Shown here piece by piece: positions 1-12,664 of a stretch of 64,000 nucleotides of DNA. Position 1 is the stretch's first letter, and the number at the start of each line of letters is the position of its first letter. Made by a program: the position numbers and the translations under genes. The stretch is from Linanthus parryae (taxonomy: Eukaryota > Streptophyta > Magnoliopsida > Ericales > Polemoniaceae): positions 1,488,001-1,552,000 of the forward strand of contig JALGPY010000015.1 in assembly GCA_023055425.1 (NCBI GenBank), given 5' to 3'. Below the pieces are notes generated by a model, which had not been told where the DNA came from, did not search any database, and saw nothing but the letters and a program-made list of their open reading frames with translations.

Positions 1-590
1 TCCAAGAGATATGGATTAGGCAGAGGAACTTCATGATACATGTCCTTGCAAACATCTCCATGCAGTAATTCCTTAGCTTCATGACTTTCTTCCTCAAAGC
101 AAATATCTTCAGTGGGCTATAAGCTCGCGATGTCCATACTCTCCCATTCATGCCATGGCTCCGGAATTATGTGAGGAGTTGTATAGGCGTCACCACATCA
201 TCCCAATCTGATTCCGAATCTATGTCTGACGGAGCCCCAGGATCTATTACTTCATGATGAACATTATTATAGACATAGATCTCTGGGGGGTTCATCGTCT
301 TCCTCTTCGCACTCCCCAACTAAGTCAGGAATGATGCTACTTGGCTCATCGTCATTATCTGCATATGCTAATGCACTCGAAAGTTCTGCTAAGTGTTGTC
401 ACTGAAGCTGGACAGTTTCATCCATCCTATTAATCCCTTCCTCCAAACTGTCCATTTTAGCTATCAAGAGCTTCATTATTTATTTCATCTCCTTATCTTG
501 TTAGTTTCAAGGAGGAGGGGTGTAAATATCTCCATAGGAGTAGTACGGTGAATATCCTGGAGCTTGCATATAAGAATTATTCCCCCACAT
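1..590 (-). pseudogene. Gag/linker-like ORF of the non-autonomous family, copy 1 (partial)
   Basis: This is the right-hand part of the same degenerate reading frame seen in the two complete copies. It begins (minus strand) at the ATG at 588-590, about 110 bp inside the primer-binding site, and is cut by the window edge. Stops interrupt it near 480-515. The product is not recognised. The start is rich in Tyr and Pro and is followed by a charged helical stretch, as in the linker of Athila Gag proteins. Confidence 0.5.
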
Positions 591-698
591 GATCACCAAG
601 ATGTCTGCAAAATTATTCACTAGGAAGCAGGTGAGATAAACATATAAATAAAAAAAACAAAATCCTAAAGCTAATAATTCTAACTAATTCAACCGAAG

Positions 699-716
699 TC
701 CCTAGCAACGGCGCCA
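699..716 (-). other. Primer-binding site, tRNA-Asp type (copy 1)
   Basis: The plus strand reads tccctagcaacggcgcca, one mismatch from the 3' end of plant tRNA-Asp(GTC) including CCA. On the minus strand this is a primer-binding site 6 nt inside the LTR end. It fixes the element orientation as minus. Confidence 0.85.
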
Positions 717-722
717 AAAACT

Positions 723-2326
723 TGACACGATCCAACCGCAAGTGTACGTATGTCAGTGTAGTTATAATTTCGGTAAATTCGGGTTTTTCGAAACCAAAGG
801 ACTTCTCGTAAACTAGATAACACTTATTAACCTTATGTGGGCAAAGCGCGTTCAGTTTGTTGAACTAATCTAAAAAACTAAATAACAAGCTAATTATTAA
901 AATTGATTTTGTTGATATGAGGAAAAGTTCAGGATATCTCTTCGGGTCACTAAGGATTTTACACCAATTCGGATTTATGTTCAAGAAACACGAATGTCTT
1001 CTACGTAGTCAAACGAGCACCTATGCTTTGAAGATTACTAAACCAAAGCCTAAATTCAAACTCTTGTACCTTATTTCTCTAGCCTACTCAAGTTCAAATA
1101 AGCATTATGTTCTTATGATCTACTCTTAGTTCTAGCTAACTAGAAAGATTTCTCAACACTAGATACGGCTAGTGCTTGATTCAAGTTTCTGTGTAGCGAA
1201 TATTGATTTCTCTAACATCCTCTTCCTATAATCATCATATTGCGAGCTCAAACAATAAAACGATATAATTAACTACATAAATCAATCATAGCTAAGCATA
1301 ACACATTCAATTAGGCTAAAAAGCATGAAACAAGATCCATAAATCACCAAACGTGGTTTTCAAACCCAAGCTCCCTATGATATATCCCGAATTAAGGGTT
1401 TAGCTCACACAAATCATGATCAAGATACTAGTTTTCATGACCATGAACAAAAACTATAGAAAGAGAAGAAGAGATAATCCAAACGGGTGTTTCTCCGTGC
1501 TCCAAACACAGCTCCAAGCTCCAAGAATAGCTCATGTCCTTCTTCTTCGTCAATCCAGCAGCCTACTCTGCCCTCTAAGTCTAAAAATCGTCATGTATAG
1601 GGCTGGACACGATTTTTAATGTATTTTGGTCGAATTTAAATCCAGCCCCTCTAGTTTGCAATTCTCGGACAGATTTCATAAGCTGATCTTGTGCGGGTCC
1701 TTTCTACCGCATTCGGAGATATCGTTGGAAAGCCCTGAATGTCTACTTTTGAGTGGATTAGGCCTTACTCCAAAATTTTATATGTAACTCCAGATAAAGC
1801 CCGAAGAGTGCACACTGGTCCAGTGAACTTTTCCAGCTTTTCTTCGTTTTTGCACCGTCTTCGCCGGACCATATATTTCTCGTCCAGCCTTTGATTGAGC
1901 TATGTGACCTACCGTTTGAAAGATATTTGAGTCTACTTTCACTTGGAATTAGTCTCACTATAGCAGGTCTTGTAGAACTCAAGATATGATCATAATAAAG
2001 AAGGTTGGTCAGGTTTGCTCCTCTAACTTTGCTTCCCTTCATTCTTTTTTGCCATTCACAAGCTTTTCTCATCTTTCGAAGTTCGTTTCATGCCTCCTTG
2101 CAAATAGTTTAGCATCATTTCCTATCATGAAAACATGAAAAAGCATACCAAGCGATTACATTTGACAAATAACATCTAAAAACGCATAGAAACGCCCGGA
2201 CTAGCAATAAATCACAACAATCTCATTCTTCACAAGAATTGGCCTAAATTCCATCACTTTTCACCGAAATAAACATAAATAGAAATGTATTACATACGAA
2301 AGATGACTCCAACTAAGGAGTTATCA
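723..2326 (-). repeat. LTR A of the array
   Basis: The repeat runs from TGACACGATCC to GGAGTTATCA, with TG...CA ends. It has a primer-binding site on the left and a polypurine tract (minus strand GTGTGGGGGTATT) on the right. It is 1,604 bp long and by eye about 90 percent identical to LTRs B and C. Confidence 0.9.
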
Positions 2327-4225
2327 AATACCCCCACACTTACCACTTGCGCGTCCCGAGCAAAGTCTCATCTACAGCATTTATTTGTCTACTATCCAAC
2401 AAGAATCAAACGACTCTAACATGAGTCACGACACTATAAATGCAGCAAGATGATGCAAATGCAAATCTAGACTCTATCTTAAAACAATTATTTAAAACAC
2501 AAAAAATCCAGTTTCTCTCTTTTTTTGCAAGAATATGCAATCTCCCTATTATCAACTGAAAACCATCAAGCTTTCACTAATCCTTATGAAATTCGCATCC
2601 ATGTAGCAAGAATTTGAAGTAAAAACCGGTTCCATGCAAAAGCGCACGAAGGTGTCCCCTTTCTTCCACCAATTTGAACCAAGACACAAGCACGTCCTAA
2701 GCTTCATTGGGTCTAATTGAGATCAGATTTCATTGTAGCCTTTCTTCGCCGAATCAATTGAGGTTTTCAGACTCCCTTAGCCTTTATTGCGTTTGAATAC
2801 AAATTATTCCGGTGAACGGAGTCACAAATCCTATGAAATAAGGCTTGACTCGAGTTTTCCTTTCTAGACTCTACTTGGATGGAATCCAAATATTCCGTTG
2901 ACCAGAAGCACATTAGGTTGTTTCTCCTTTAATCACAATTTTTTTTCTTTTTTTTCAGATTTCTCATTTTCTTTTCTTTTCTCCCCTGTTTTTACAACCG
3001 TGCAGTAGAGCTAGAAAGCGTGGGCTTTTTCGATTAACTCTTGTGACCACCGTAAGGGACGGCGGTGTACGCCCCCCCCCCCCCCAACTTCACTTAGGCT
3101 GAGAAAACCGTACCACATGAAATCAACTCTACATGAAGGTCTACCCCATATCAACAAGATACCACGATTTCTACTTGAAAATAGAATATTCAGCTACAAT
3201 AAAACTCAGTCTGATTAGCACACTATAGGAAACTTAGGTGTACTTTACATTTCATTCTTTCACAACTTCCAAAAACTTCCCAAGACATCCTTAGTGAAAC
3301 ATCTACACAAAATATTAAAGAATAAAAGTTTCCCTACTACGGCACTTCCTACTCAAAAGGATTCATTCACTAATCTCTCTTCAGTTTCAAGATCCTCAAT
3401 TTTCTACTTTTTATGGATTTTCTATTTTCTCATTTTGTTTTTGTATTTTTCATAATATCCTAACTCTATATGCAAGGCTTTGACTCAAAAAAATTTGACT
3501 CTACAAAATTTACTTCGTTGGTGGGTATACTCAATGATGTAAAAGTGCAAACAGTATGTAACTATACTCTACACAATACGACAATAAATGTAAAAACATG
3601 ACAAATCACAACACTGACTCACCATACAATCTAAACACATCCTACATGTAACTGGCTATGCAAGACACATTTTGGCTATTAGACAGTTAAACCACCCCCA
3701 CGCTGCATGTTTTGTTGTCCTCAACAAATTTAGAGATTATGCAAGAAGACTCATCAATCAATGTGTAGGACCAGTAGATGAGATGGAGCATGACATAGAC
3801 AAAAGAAACACATAATTTTATCTAAAGGAATAAATACTCACAACCTCCTCAAGGGCGGGGACGAAATCCACTCCAAGCAATCCCCAAGCACTAGTGGTGC
3901 CACTTCGCTCCTATATAGTCAGTGTGTTCTGCACACCGGGGTAGACTGCCCTCCACTGCTAAAATCTATGTCTTAGAGAATCCCCAACTCGCATACACGA
4001 GTCCCCATGAAGGTCTTGTGTGACGTGGCACACCGGGGTAGACTCTCCCATATCCTGCTCATATATGTCACTAGGAAACATCATAAGTCCCTCTCTCTCT
4101 CTCATCTCTCCATATAACATAAAAAAACAACTGAATTTAAAAACACGACTAAATTAAAGCCAATAAATAGGTTGGATTGCCTCCCAACAAGCGCCTTGTA
4201 ATTTAAGGTCGACGACCCGACCCTG

Positions 4226-5265
4226 TTACCTCAAGTATGATTTATGCAGTTTTTCCCTCAATTTTTTCTTCTTCCACCATTGATTCTCTCTTTGTCTCTT
4301 CTCAATTAAGCATGCATAAGTCAATGGCAAGAAGAAATTGCAGAAGACGGTTTTAAAGAATTTCTTCTTTTTGTGCTTCCACTCCTTGATCACCTGTCTT
4401 CTCGCGAATTCATTCACCACATAATGGCCTCTTGTACCTTTCCTCTTCTTCTTCTTCTTCTTCTTCTTCTTCTTCTTCCATTTCTTCAAAATAAATATCA
4501 TTAAGGACCGGTTATTTGGAAATAGAATCCCATTTAGAACAGTAATGGTAAGGAGTGTCGTCTCGTCTGCTTCCTGTCCTAGTGTTTGTCTTGAAATCAT
4601 AGGTGGCAAATCATGTATTGCATAAAGATGGAGTCTTTGGTCTTTCCCATGTGATTCACCCAATTTTATGATCTCCAAGAGATATGGATTAGGCAGAGGA
4701 ACTTCATGATACGTGTCCTTGCAAACATCTCCATGCAGTAATTCCTTAGCTTCATGACTTTCTTCCTCAAAGAAAATATCTTCAGTGGGCCATAAGCTCC
4801 AATGTCCATACTCTCCCATTCATGCCATGGCTCCAGAATTATGCGAGGCACAAGTTGTATAGGCGTCACCACCTCATCCCAATCTGATTCCGAATATAAG
4901 TCTGACAAAGCCCAAGGATCTATTACTTCATGATGAACAGTATTATAGACATAGACCTCTGGGGGTTCATCGTCTTCCTCTTCGCACTCCGCAACTAAGT
5001 CACGAATGATGCTACTTGGCCCATCGTCATTATCTGCATATGCCAATGCACTCGAAAGTTCTACAAAGTGTTGTCCCAGAAGCTGGACAGTTTCATCTAT
5101 CCTATTAATCCCTTCCTCTATTATGTCCATTTTAGCTATCACGAGCTTCAATATTTCTTTCATCTCCTCATCTTGTTGATTTCAAGGAGGAGGGGTGTAA
5201 ATATCTCCATAGGAGTAGTACGGTGAATAGCCTGGAGCTTGCATATAAGAATTATTCCCCCACAT
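4226..5265 (-). pseudogene. Degenerate gag/linker-like ORF, copy 2
   Basis: The reading frame starts (minus) at the ATG at 5,263-5,265 with MWGNNSYMQAPGYSPYYS, hits an in-frame TGA at 5,182, continues open to about 4,800, then shifts frame and is open again to 4,226. Visible parts are a Tyr/Pro-rich start, a helical stretch (KMDIIEEGINRIDETVQLLG), an acidic run (EEEDDEPPE) and a conserved region with NPYLLEIIKLGESH. A (CTT)n microsatellite at about 4,443-4,480 encodes a lysine run. The start resembles the C-terminal linker of Athila Gag, but I do not recognise the whole protein. The copies carry different lesions, so their common ancestor probably had one ORF of roughly 300 codons. Confidence 0.55.
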
Positions 5266-5384
5266 GATCACCAAGATGTCTGCAAAATTATTCACTAGGA
5301 AGCAGGTGAGATCAACATATAAATAAACAAATATAAAAAAATAAAATACCCTAAAGTTAATAATTCTAACTAATTCAATCGAAG

Positions 5385-5402
5385 TCCCCAGCAACGGCGC
5401 CA
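5385..5402 (-). other. Primer-binding site, tRNA-Asp type (copy 2)
   Basis: The plus strand reads tccccagcaacggcgcca, again one mismatch from the tRNA-Asp 3' end. It lies 6 nt from the TG of LTR B. Confidence 0.85.
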
Positions 5403-5408
5403 AAAACT

Positions 5409-7015
5409 TGACACGATCCAACCGCAAGTGTACGGCTGTCAGTGTAGTAATAATTCCGGTAAATCCGGGTTTGTCAAACCCAAAGGACTTCTCGTATTAA
5501 CCTTATGAGGGCAAAGCGCGTTGAGTTTGTTGAACTAATAAAAAAATATAAAGAGCAAGCTAATTATTAAAATTGGTTTAGATGATATGAGGAAAATTTC
5601 AGGATATCTCTTCGGGTCACTAAGGATTTTACACCAATTTGGATTTATGTTCAAGCAAGAAGAATGTCTTCTACTTAGCCAAACGAGCACTTATGCTTTG
5701 AAGATTTCTCAACAAAATCCTAAATTCAAACTCTTGTATCTCATTTCTCTAGCCTACTCAAGTTCAAATAAGCACTATGTTCTTATGATCTACTCTTAGT
5801 TCTAGCTAACTAGCAAGATTTCTCAACCCTAGATACGGGTAGTGCTTGATTCAAGTTTCCGGGTTGTGAATATTGACTTCTCTAACATCCTCTACCTATA
5901 ATCATCATATTGCGAGCTCAAACAATAGAAAAGATAGAATTAAGTACATAAATCAAGCATAGCTAAGCATAACACATTCAATTAGGCTAAAAAGCATGAA
6001 ACAAGATCCATAAATCACCAAATGTGGTGTTCAAACCCTACCTCCCTATGAGATATCCCGAATTAAGGGTTTAGCTAACACAAATCATGATCAAGATACA
6101 AGTTTTCATGATCATGAACAAAAACTAGAGAAAGTGAAGAAGAGATAATCCAAACGGGTGTTTCTCCGTGCTCCAAACGCAGCTCAAAGCTCCAAGAATA
6201 GCTCATGTCCTTCTCCTTCGTCAATCCAGCAGCCTACTCTTCCCTCTAAGTCTAAAAATCGTCATGTATAGGGCTGGACACGATTTTTAAAGTATTGTGG
6301 CCGAGTTTGCAATTCAGCCCTCTAGTTTGCAATTCTTGGACATGTTTCATAAGCTGATGTTGCGCGTGCCTTTTCTCCCTCATCCGGACTTCGTTTTGGG
6401 TCTATATTATATCGTTGGAAAGCCCTGAATGTCTAGTTTCGTATGGAGTAGGACTTGATCCAAAATTTTATACGTAACTCCAGATTAACCCCGAAGAGTG
6501 CACACTGGTCCAGTGAACTTTTCCAGCTTTTCTTCGTTTTGCGTCGTCTTTGCCGGACCATATCTTTCTTGTACGGCCTTTGATTGAGCTCTGTCACCTA
6601 CCGTTGGAAAGATATTTGAGTCTACTTTCGTTTGGAATTAGTCTCACTATATCAGGTCTTGTAGAACTCAAGATATGATCAAAATAGTGAAGGTTGGTCA
6701 GGTTTGCTCCTCCAACTTTGCTTCTCTTCATTCTTCTTGGCTATTCCCGAGCTTTGCTCATCTTTCGAAGTTCGTTTCATGCCTCCTAGAAATCTTTTAG
6801 AATCATTTCCTATCATAAAAACATGATCAAACATACCAAGCGATTATATTTGACAAAATAACATCTAAAAACGCATAGAAACGCTCGGACTAGCAATAAA
6901 TCACAACAAGCTCATTCTTCACAAGAATTGGCCTAAATTCCATCACTTTTCACCGAAACACACACAGATAGAATCGTATTACATATGAAAGATGACTCCA
7001 ACTAAGGAGATATCA
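5409..7015 (-). repeat. LTR B of the array
   Basis: This 1,607-bp LTR has the same ends as LTR A (TGACACGATCC; ATATCA). A polypurine tract of internal region 2 lies directly to its right, so it is shared by two units. Confidence 0.9.
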
Positions 7016-10000
7016 AATACCCCCACACTTACCACTTGCGCGTCCTGAGCAAAGTCTCATCTACTGCATTTATTTGTCTACTAGCCAACAAGAATCAAAC
7101 GACTCTAACATGACTCAGGACACTATAAATGCAGCAAGATGATGCAAATGCAAATATCGACTCTATCTTAAAACAATTATTTAAAACACAAAACATCCAA
7201 TTTCTCTCTTTTTTGCAAGAATAGGCAATCTCCCTATTAACAACTGAAAAAGCATCAAGCTTTCACTAATCCTTATGAAATTCACATCCACATAGCAAGA
7301 ATTTGAAGTAAAAAACCGGTTCCATGCAAAAGCTCACTAAGGTGTCCCCTTTCTTCCACCAATTCAAACCAAGACACAAGCACGTCCTAAGCTTCATTGG
7401 GTCTAATTCAGATCAGATTTCACTGTAGCCTTTCTTCACCGAATCATTTGAGGTTTTCAGACTCTCTTAGCCGTTATTGCGTTTGAATGCAAATTATCCC
7501 AGTGAACGGAGTCACAACTCCTGTGAAATAAGTCTTGACTCTAGTTTTCCTTTCTAGACTCTACTTGGATGGAATCCAAATTTTCCGGTGACCGGAAGCA
7601 CATTAGGTTGTTTCACATTGAAGCACAATTTTTCTTTTCAGATTTCTCACTTTTCTTTTCTTTTCTCCCCTGTTTTTACAACCGTGCAGTAGAGCTAGAA
7701 AGCGTGGGCTTTTTCGGTTAACTCTTGTGACCACCGTAAGGGACGGTGGTGTACGCCCCCCCAACTTCACTTAGGCTAAGGCAACCGTACCACATGAAAC
7801 CAACCCTACATGAAGGTCCACCCCAGATCAACAAGAGACCACGAGTTCCACTTGAAAACAGAATATTCAGCTACAATAAAACTCAATATAATTAGCACAC
7901 TATTGGAAACTTAGGTATACTTTACATGTCATTCTTTCACAACTTTCAAAACAATTCCGGGACATCCTTAGTGAAACATCTACACAAAATATTAAAGAAT
8001 AAAAGTTTCCCTACTGCGGCACTTTCTACTCAAAAGGATTCATTCACTAAGCTCTCTTCACTTTCAAGATCCTCAATTGCGTTTTCTCAAAATTTTTGAA
8101 TTTTCTACTTTTTATGGATTTTCTATTTTCACTTTTTTTTTGTATTTTTCATAATATCCTAACTCTATATGCAAGGCTTCGACTCGAAAAAATTTGACTC
8201 TACACAATTTACTTCGTTGGTGGGTACACTCAATGATGTAAAAGTGCAAACAATATGTAACTATAATCTGCAATACGACAATATAAGTGAAAACATGACA
8301 AGCCACAACACTGACTAACCATACAATTAAACACATCATACATGTAACTGGCTATGCAAGACAAGTTTTGGCTAATAGACAGTTAAACCACCCCCACACT
8401 GCATGCTTCATTGTCCTCAACGAATTTAGAGATTATGCAAGAAGACTCAGCAATAAATGTGTAGGACCAGTAGATGAGATGGAGCATGACATATACAAAA
8501 TAAACGCATAATTTTAGCTAAAGAAATAAATACTCACAACCTCCTCAAGGGCGGGGACGAAATCCACACCAAGCAATCCCCAAGCACAAGTGGTGCCACT
8601 GTGCTCCTATATAGTCAGTGTGTTCTGTACACCAGGGTAGACTGCCCTCCACTGCTAAAATCAGTGTCTTGGAGAATACCCAACTCGCATACACGAGTCC
8701 CCATAAAGGTTGTGTGTTCCGTTGCACACCGGGGTAGGCTCTCCCATATCCTTCTCAAATAAGTCACTAGGAAACATCATTAGTCCCTCTTTCTCTCATC
8801 TCTCCATATAACATAATAAAACAACTGAATTTAAAAACTCGACTAAATTAAAGCAAATAAATAGGTTGGGTTGCCTCCCATTAAGCACCTTGTAATTTAA
8901 GGTCGACGACCCGACCCAGTTACCTCAAGTATGATTAATGCAGTTTTTCTTCTTCCACCATCGCTTCTCTCTTTGTCTCTTTTCAATTAAGCATGCATAA
9001 GTCATTGGAAGGAAGAAATTTTAGAAGACGGTTTTAAAGAATTTCTTCTTTTTGTGCTTCCACTACTTGATAACAGGTCTTCTCGCGAATTCATTCACCA
9101 CATAATGGCCCCTTGTACCTTTCCTATCCTTCTTCTTCTTTCAATTATTCAAAATCAATATCATTGAGGACCGGTTATGTGGAAATCGAATCCCAATTGG
9201 AACAGTAATGGTAAGGAGTGTCATCTTGTCTGCTTCCTGTCCTAGTGTTTGTCTTGGAATAATAGGTGGCAAATCATGTATTGCATAAAAATGGGGTCTT
9301 TGGTCTTTCTCATGTGATTCACCCAATTTTATGATCTCCAAGAGATATGGATTAGGCATAGGAACTTCATGATACATGTCCTTGCAAACATCTCCATGCA
9401 GTAATTCCTTAGCTTCATGAATTTCTTCCTCAAAGCAAATATCTTCAGTGCACCATAAGCTCGCGATGTCCACACTCTCCCATTCATGTCATGGCTCCGG
9501 AATTAGGCGAGTCACTAGTTGTATAGGCGTCACCACCTCATCCGAATCTGATTCCAAATCTATGTCTGACGTAGCCCAAGGATCTATTACTTCATGATGA
9601 ACAGTATTATAGACATAGACCTCTGGGGGTTCATCGTCTTCCTATTGCACTCCCCAACTAAGTCAGGAATGACGCTACTTGGCCCATCGTCATTTTCTGC
9701 ATATGCCAATGCACTCGAAAGTTCTGCGAAGTGTTGTCCCTGAAGCTGGACTGTTTCATCCATCATATTAATCCCTTCCTCTATTCTGCCCATTTTAGCT
9801 ATCAGGAGCTTCAATATTTATTTCATCTCCTCATCTTGTTTATTGCAAGGAGGAGGGGTGTAAATATCTCCATATGAGTAGTACGGTGAATAGCCTGGAG
9901 CTTGCATATAAGAATTATTCCCCCACATGATCACCAAGATGTCTGCAAAATTATTCACTAGGAAGCAGGTGAGATCAACATATAAATAAACAAAAACAAA

Positions 10001-10068
10001 AAAGAATTCCCTAAAGTTAATAATTCTAGTTAATTCAATCGAAGTCCCCAGCAACGACACCACAAACT
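7016..10068 (-). mobile_element. Internal region 2 of the array
   Basis: The region has the same order as internal region 1: degenerate primer-binding site at 10,045-10,062, ORF remnant at 9,141-9,928, then about 2.1 kb of non-coding DNA to the polypurine tract at 7,016. The primer-binding site here has substitutions (acgacacca for acggcgcca), so this unit may no longer prime. No pol domain is present. Confidence 0.8.
9141..9928 (-). pseudogene. Degenerate gag/linker-like ORF, copy 3
   Basis: This is the same ORF as at 4,226-5,265. Where copy 2 has a TGA after the start segment this copy has TGC, but it has a TAA 14 codons later (about 9,815-9,820) and a 2-base deletion near 9,643 that shifts the frame. 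The last segment (9,141-9,473) is open and contains NPYLLEIIKLGESHEKDQR. The copies carry independent lesions. Confidence 0.55.
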
Positions 10069-11688
10069 TGACACGATCCAACCGCAAGTGTACGGCTGTC
10101 AGTGTAGTAATAATTCCGGTAAATCCGGGTTTGTCGAACCCAAATGACTTCTCGTAAACTAGTTAAGACTTATCCATATGTGGGCAAAGCGCGTTGAGTT
10201 TGTTGAACTAATCTAAAAAGATAAATAACAAGCTAATTATTAAAATTGATTTAGTTGATCTGAGGAAAATTTAAGGATCTCTCTTCAGGTCACTCATGAT
10301 TTTACACCAATACAGATTTATGTTCAAGCAACACGAACGTCTTCTACTTAGCCAAACGAGCACTAATGCTTTGAAGATTTCTCAACCAAATCCTAAATTC
10401 AAACTCTTGTACCTGATATCTCTAGCCTACTCAAGGTCAAATAAGCATTATGTTCTTATGATCTACTCTTAGTTCTAGGAAACTAGCAAGATTTCTCAAC
10501 CCTAGATACGGTTGGTGCTTGATTCAAGTTTCCGGGTAGCAAATATTGATTTCTCTAACATACTCTACCTATAATCATCCTATTGCGAGCTCAAACAATA
10601 GAAAGGATAGAATAAAGTACATAAATCAAGCATAGCTAAGCATAACACATTCAATTAGTCTAAAAATCATGAAACAAGATCCATAAATCACCAAACGTGG
10701 TGTTCAAACCCTAGCTCCCTATGAGATATCCAGAATTAAGGGTTTAGCTAACACGAATCATGATCAAGATACAAGTTTTCATGATCATGAACAAAAACTA
10801 GAGAAAGAGAAGAAGAGATAATCCAAACGGGTGTTTCTCCGTGCTCCAAACGCAGCTCCAAGCTCCAAGAATAGCTCATGTCCTTCTCCATCATCAATCC
10901 AGCAGCCTACTCTGCCCTCTAAGTCTAAAAATCGTGATGTATAGGGCCGGACACGATTTTTAAAGTATTGTGGCCGAATTTGCAATTCAGCCCCTCAGTT
11001 TGCAATTCTCGGACAGATTTCATAAGCTGATCTTGCGCGGGCTTTTTCTCCCTCATCCGGACTTTGTTTTGGGTCTATATTATATCGTTGGAAAGCCCTG
11101 AATTTCTAATTTCGAATGGAGTAGGACATGCTCCAAAATTTTATACGTAACTCCAGATAAAGCCCGAAGAGTGCACACTGGTCCAGTGAACTTTTCCAGC
11201 TTTTCTTCGTTTTTGAGTCGTCTTTGCCGGACCATATCTTTCTTGTACGACCTTTGATTGAGATCAGTCACCTACCGTTGGAAAGATATTTGAGTCTACT
11301 TTCATTTGGATTTAGTCTCACTATATCAGGTCTTTTAGAACTCAAGATATGATCAAAATCTTGAAGGTTGGTCAGGTTTGCTCCTCCAACTTTGCTTCTC
11401 TTCATTCTTCTTGGCCATTCCCAAGCTTTTCTCATCTTCCGAAGTTCGATTCATGCCTCCTAGCTATAGTTTAGCATCCTTTCCTATCATGACAACATGA
11501 ACAAGTATACCAAGCGATTATATTTGACAAATAACATCTAAAAACGCATAGAAACGCATGGACTAGTAATAAATCACAACAAGCTCATTCTTCACAAGAA
11601 TTGGACTAAATTCCATCACTTTTCACCGAAACGCACACGAATAGCAATGTATTACATACGAAAGATGACTCCAACTAAGGAGTTATCA
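10069..11688 (-). repeat. LTR C, outermost 5' LTR of the array
   Basis: This 1,620-bp LTR runs from TGACACGATCC to GAGTTATCA. There is no polypurine tract to its right; the sequence changes at 11,689 to a different retroelement. It is therefore the terminal 5' LTR of the array on the minus strand. Confidence 0.85.
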
Positions 11689-11748
11689 ATCATCATCATG
11701 ATTGACAACTCTCTTTAGAGTAAACACTCTTCTTGTGATATTTCATGT

Positions 11749-12267
11749 TCAAAACCTCCTCTTGTACAGGATGCTTCTCCTTCGGATATCTCTCATTATC
11801 ATAACACCCACCGGTGAATTATCCTTGATATCCTCCCATTTTGGCAAGGGAGTTGGTTTGAAAGGCGCATGCATCTCCTCATCCGCCATGTTTGTAAACC
11901 AGACTGCCTCTGTCAAGTGTGCTTCATTCAAGTTGAATGGATTTCCTGAGGCTGGTATATCCACTACTCTATCCTTCCATATTTCCTTCAACACTTGATG
12001 TGTCGTGGATGGAACAACATCAAAACGATGGATCCATGCCCGTCCAATAATCATATGATACGTAGTGTTCTCACTTATCACATGGAATTTAGCCGAGCAC
12101 TTAATCTTCCCAATCTGGATTCCCAAGCGAATCCATCCTACTGTCATCTGTGCTTCGCTCCAAAATCCAAGTAAAGGTGATGGTCACCTCATAATCTTCT
12201 TTTCTGAGATACCAGCCAACTCAAGGGTGTTGAGTGGTATCACGTTTACTGTTTCTCCTCTATCAAC
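11749..12267 (-). pseudogene. Gypsy polyprotein fragment, aspartic-protease region
   Basis: On the minus strand, VDRGETVNVIPLNTLELAGI is followed, after a frame change near 12,180, by GFWSEAQMTVGWIRLG, then FHVISENTTYHMIIGRAWIH and VVPSTTHQVLKEIW. This order (D-x-G, hydrophobic core, ILGRPW-like flap, VPSTYHQCLK) is the retropepsin region of plant Ty3/gypsy polyproteins, probably Tat/Ogre-like. No RT is present. The fragment is bounded by LTR C on the left and a small LTR element at 12,270 on the right, so it is older DNA broken by both. Confidence 0.7.
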
Positions 12268-12269
12268 AA

Positions 12270-12652
12270 TGTTATAACAGAACTCCTGTTTCAGAGCTCC
12301 ATTACCAGTTTGTTATAACTTGGGTATTCGAGCAAGAACGATGTAAAGCAAAACAGGAACAAGACAGATATTTAACTTGATTCACTAACGAATTCGTAAC
12401 GAACCCGTTAGCTAATCCACGACTAGAACCAGATATTTTCTTGAGAAGAGAACCCGATTACAATACACGCCGTGGCCACAACGGCCACGGCGGCAACCCG
12501 AAACACACCCACCCGAACACACCCTACCAAAGCTCTAAGAGCTATCAAATCTCTGCCGGTGTGTTTTGTACTAAACAAAGTCATTCCAATTCAAACTTGG
12601 AAACAATTGTTTCCATTAAGATTTCCTTGATTGCAAGTCAATCAACTCAACA
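12270..12652 (-). repeat. 3' LTR of the small copia-like element
   Basis: The repeat runs from TGTTATAACAG to CAACTCAACA (383 bp). The polypurine tract on its right supports its identity as the 3' LTR on the minus strand. Confidence 0.7.
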
Positions 12653-12664
12653 AATCTCCACCTT

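Larger units (their letters stand above)
2327..5408 (-). mobile_element. Internal region 1 of the array
   Basis: This is the sequence between LTR A and LTR B. From right to left it holds the primer-binding site (5,385-5,402), a degenerate ORF (4,226-5,265), then about 1.9 kb of non-coding sequence ending at the polypurine tract by 2,327. The stretch 2,327-4,200 has no credible gene. It includes a C14 run (3,072-3,085) and a short module at about 4,165-4,230 (gttg.attgcctcccaacaa, aaggtcgac) that also follows the pol gene of the larger Athila-type element in this window. Confidence 0.8.
1..11688 (-). mobile_element. Multi-LTR array of a non-autonomous Athila-like Ty3/gypsy family
   Basis: Three near-identical units repeat with a period of about 4.67 kb: the first bases of the window recur at 4,674 and 9,337. 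Each LTR (723-2,326; 5,409-7,015; 10,069-11,688) has a tRNA-Asp-type primer-binding site on its left. The two left LTRs have a polypurine tract on their right, so read on the minus strand each is both the 5' LTR of one unit and the 3' LTR of the next. Such LTR-internal-LTR-internal-LTR arrays are known products of unequal or intra-element recombination. No protease, reverse transcriptase or integrase is seen in either full internal region (about 3.1 kb each), so the family must be mobilised in trans. The left end lies outside the window, so the target duplication cannot be checked. Confidence 0.85.

Noticed and set aside
699..716. A tRNA-Asp-like 3' end as evidence of a tRNA gene
   Set aside because: Only the last 18 bases including CCA are present, next to an LTR. 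It is a primer-binding site; no tRNA cloverleaf surrounds it.
4443..4480. Lysine-rich run in a minus-strand frame as a nuclear localisation signal
   Set aside because: It is encoded by a (CTT)n microsatellite expansion that the third copy lacks, and the frame is already broken upstream.
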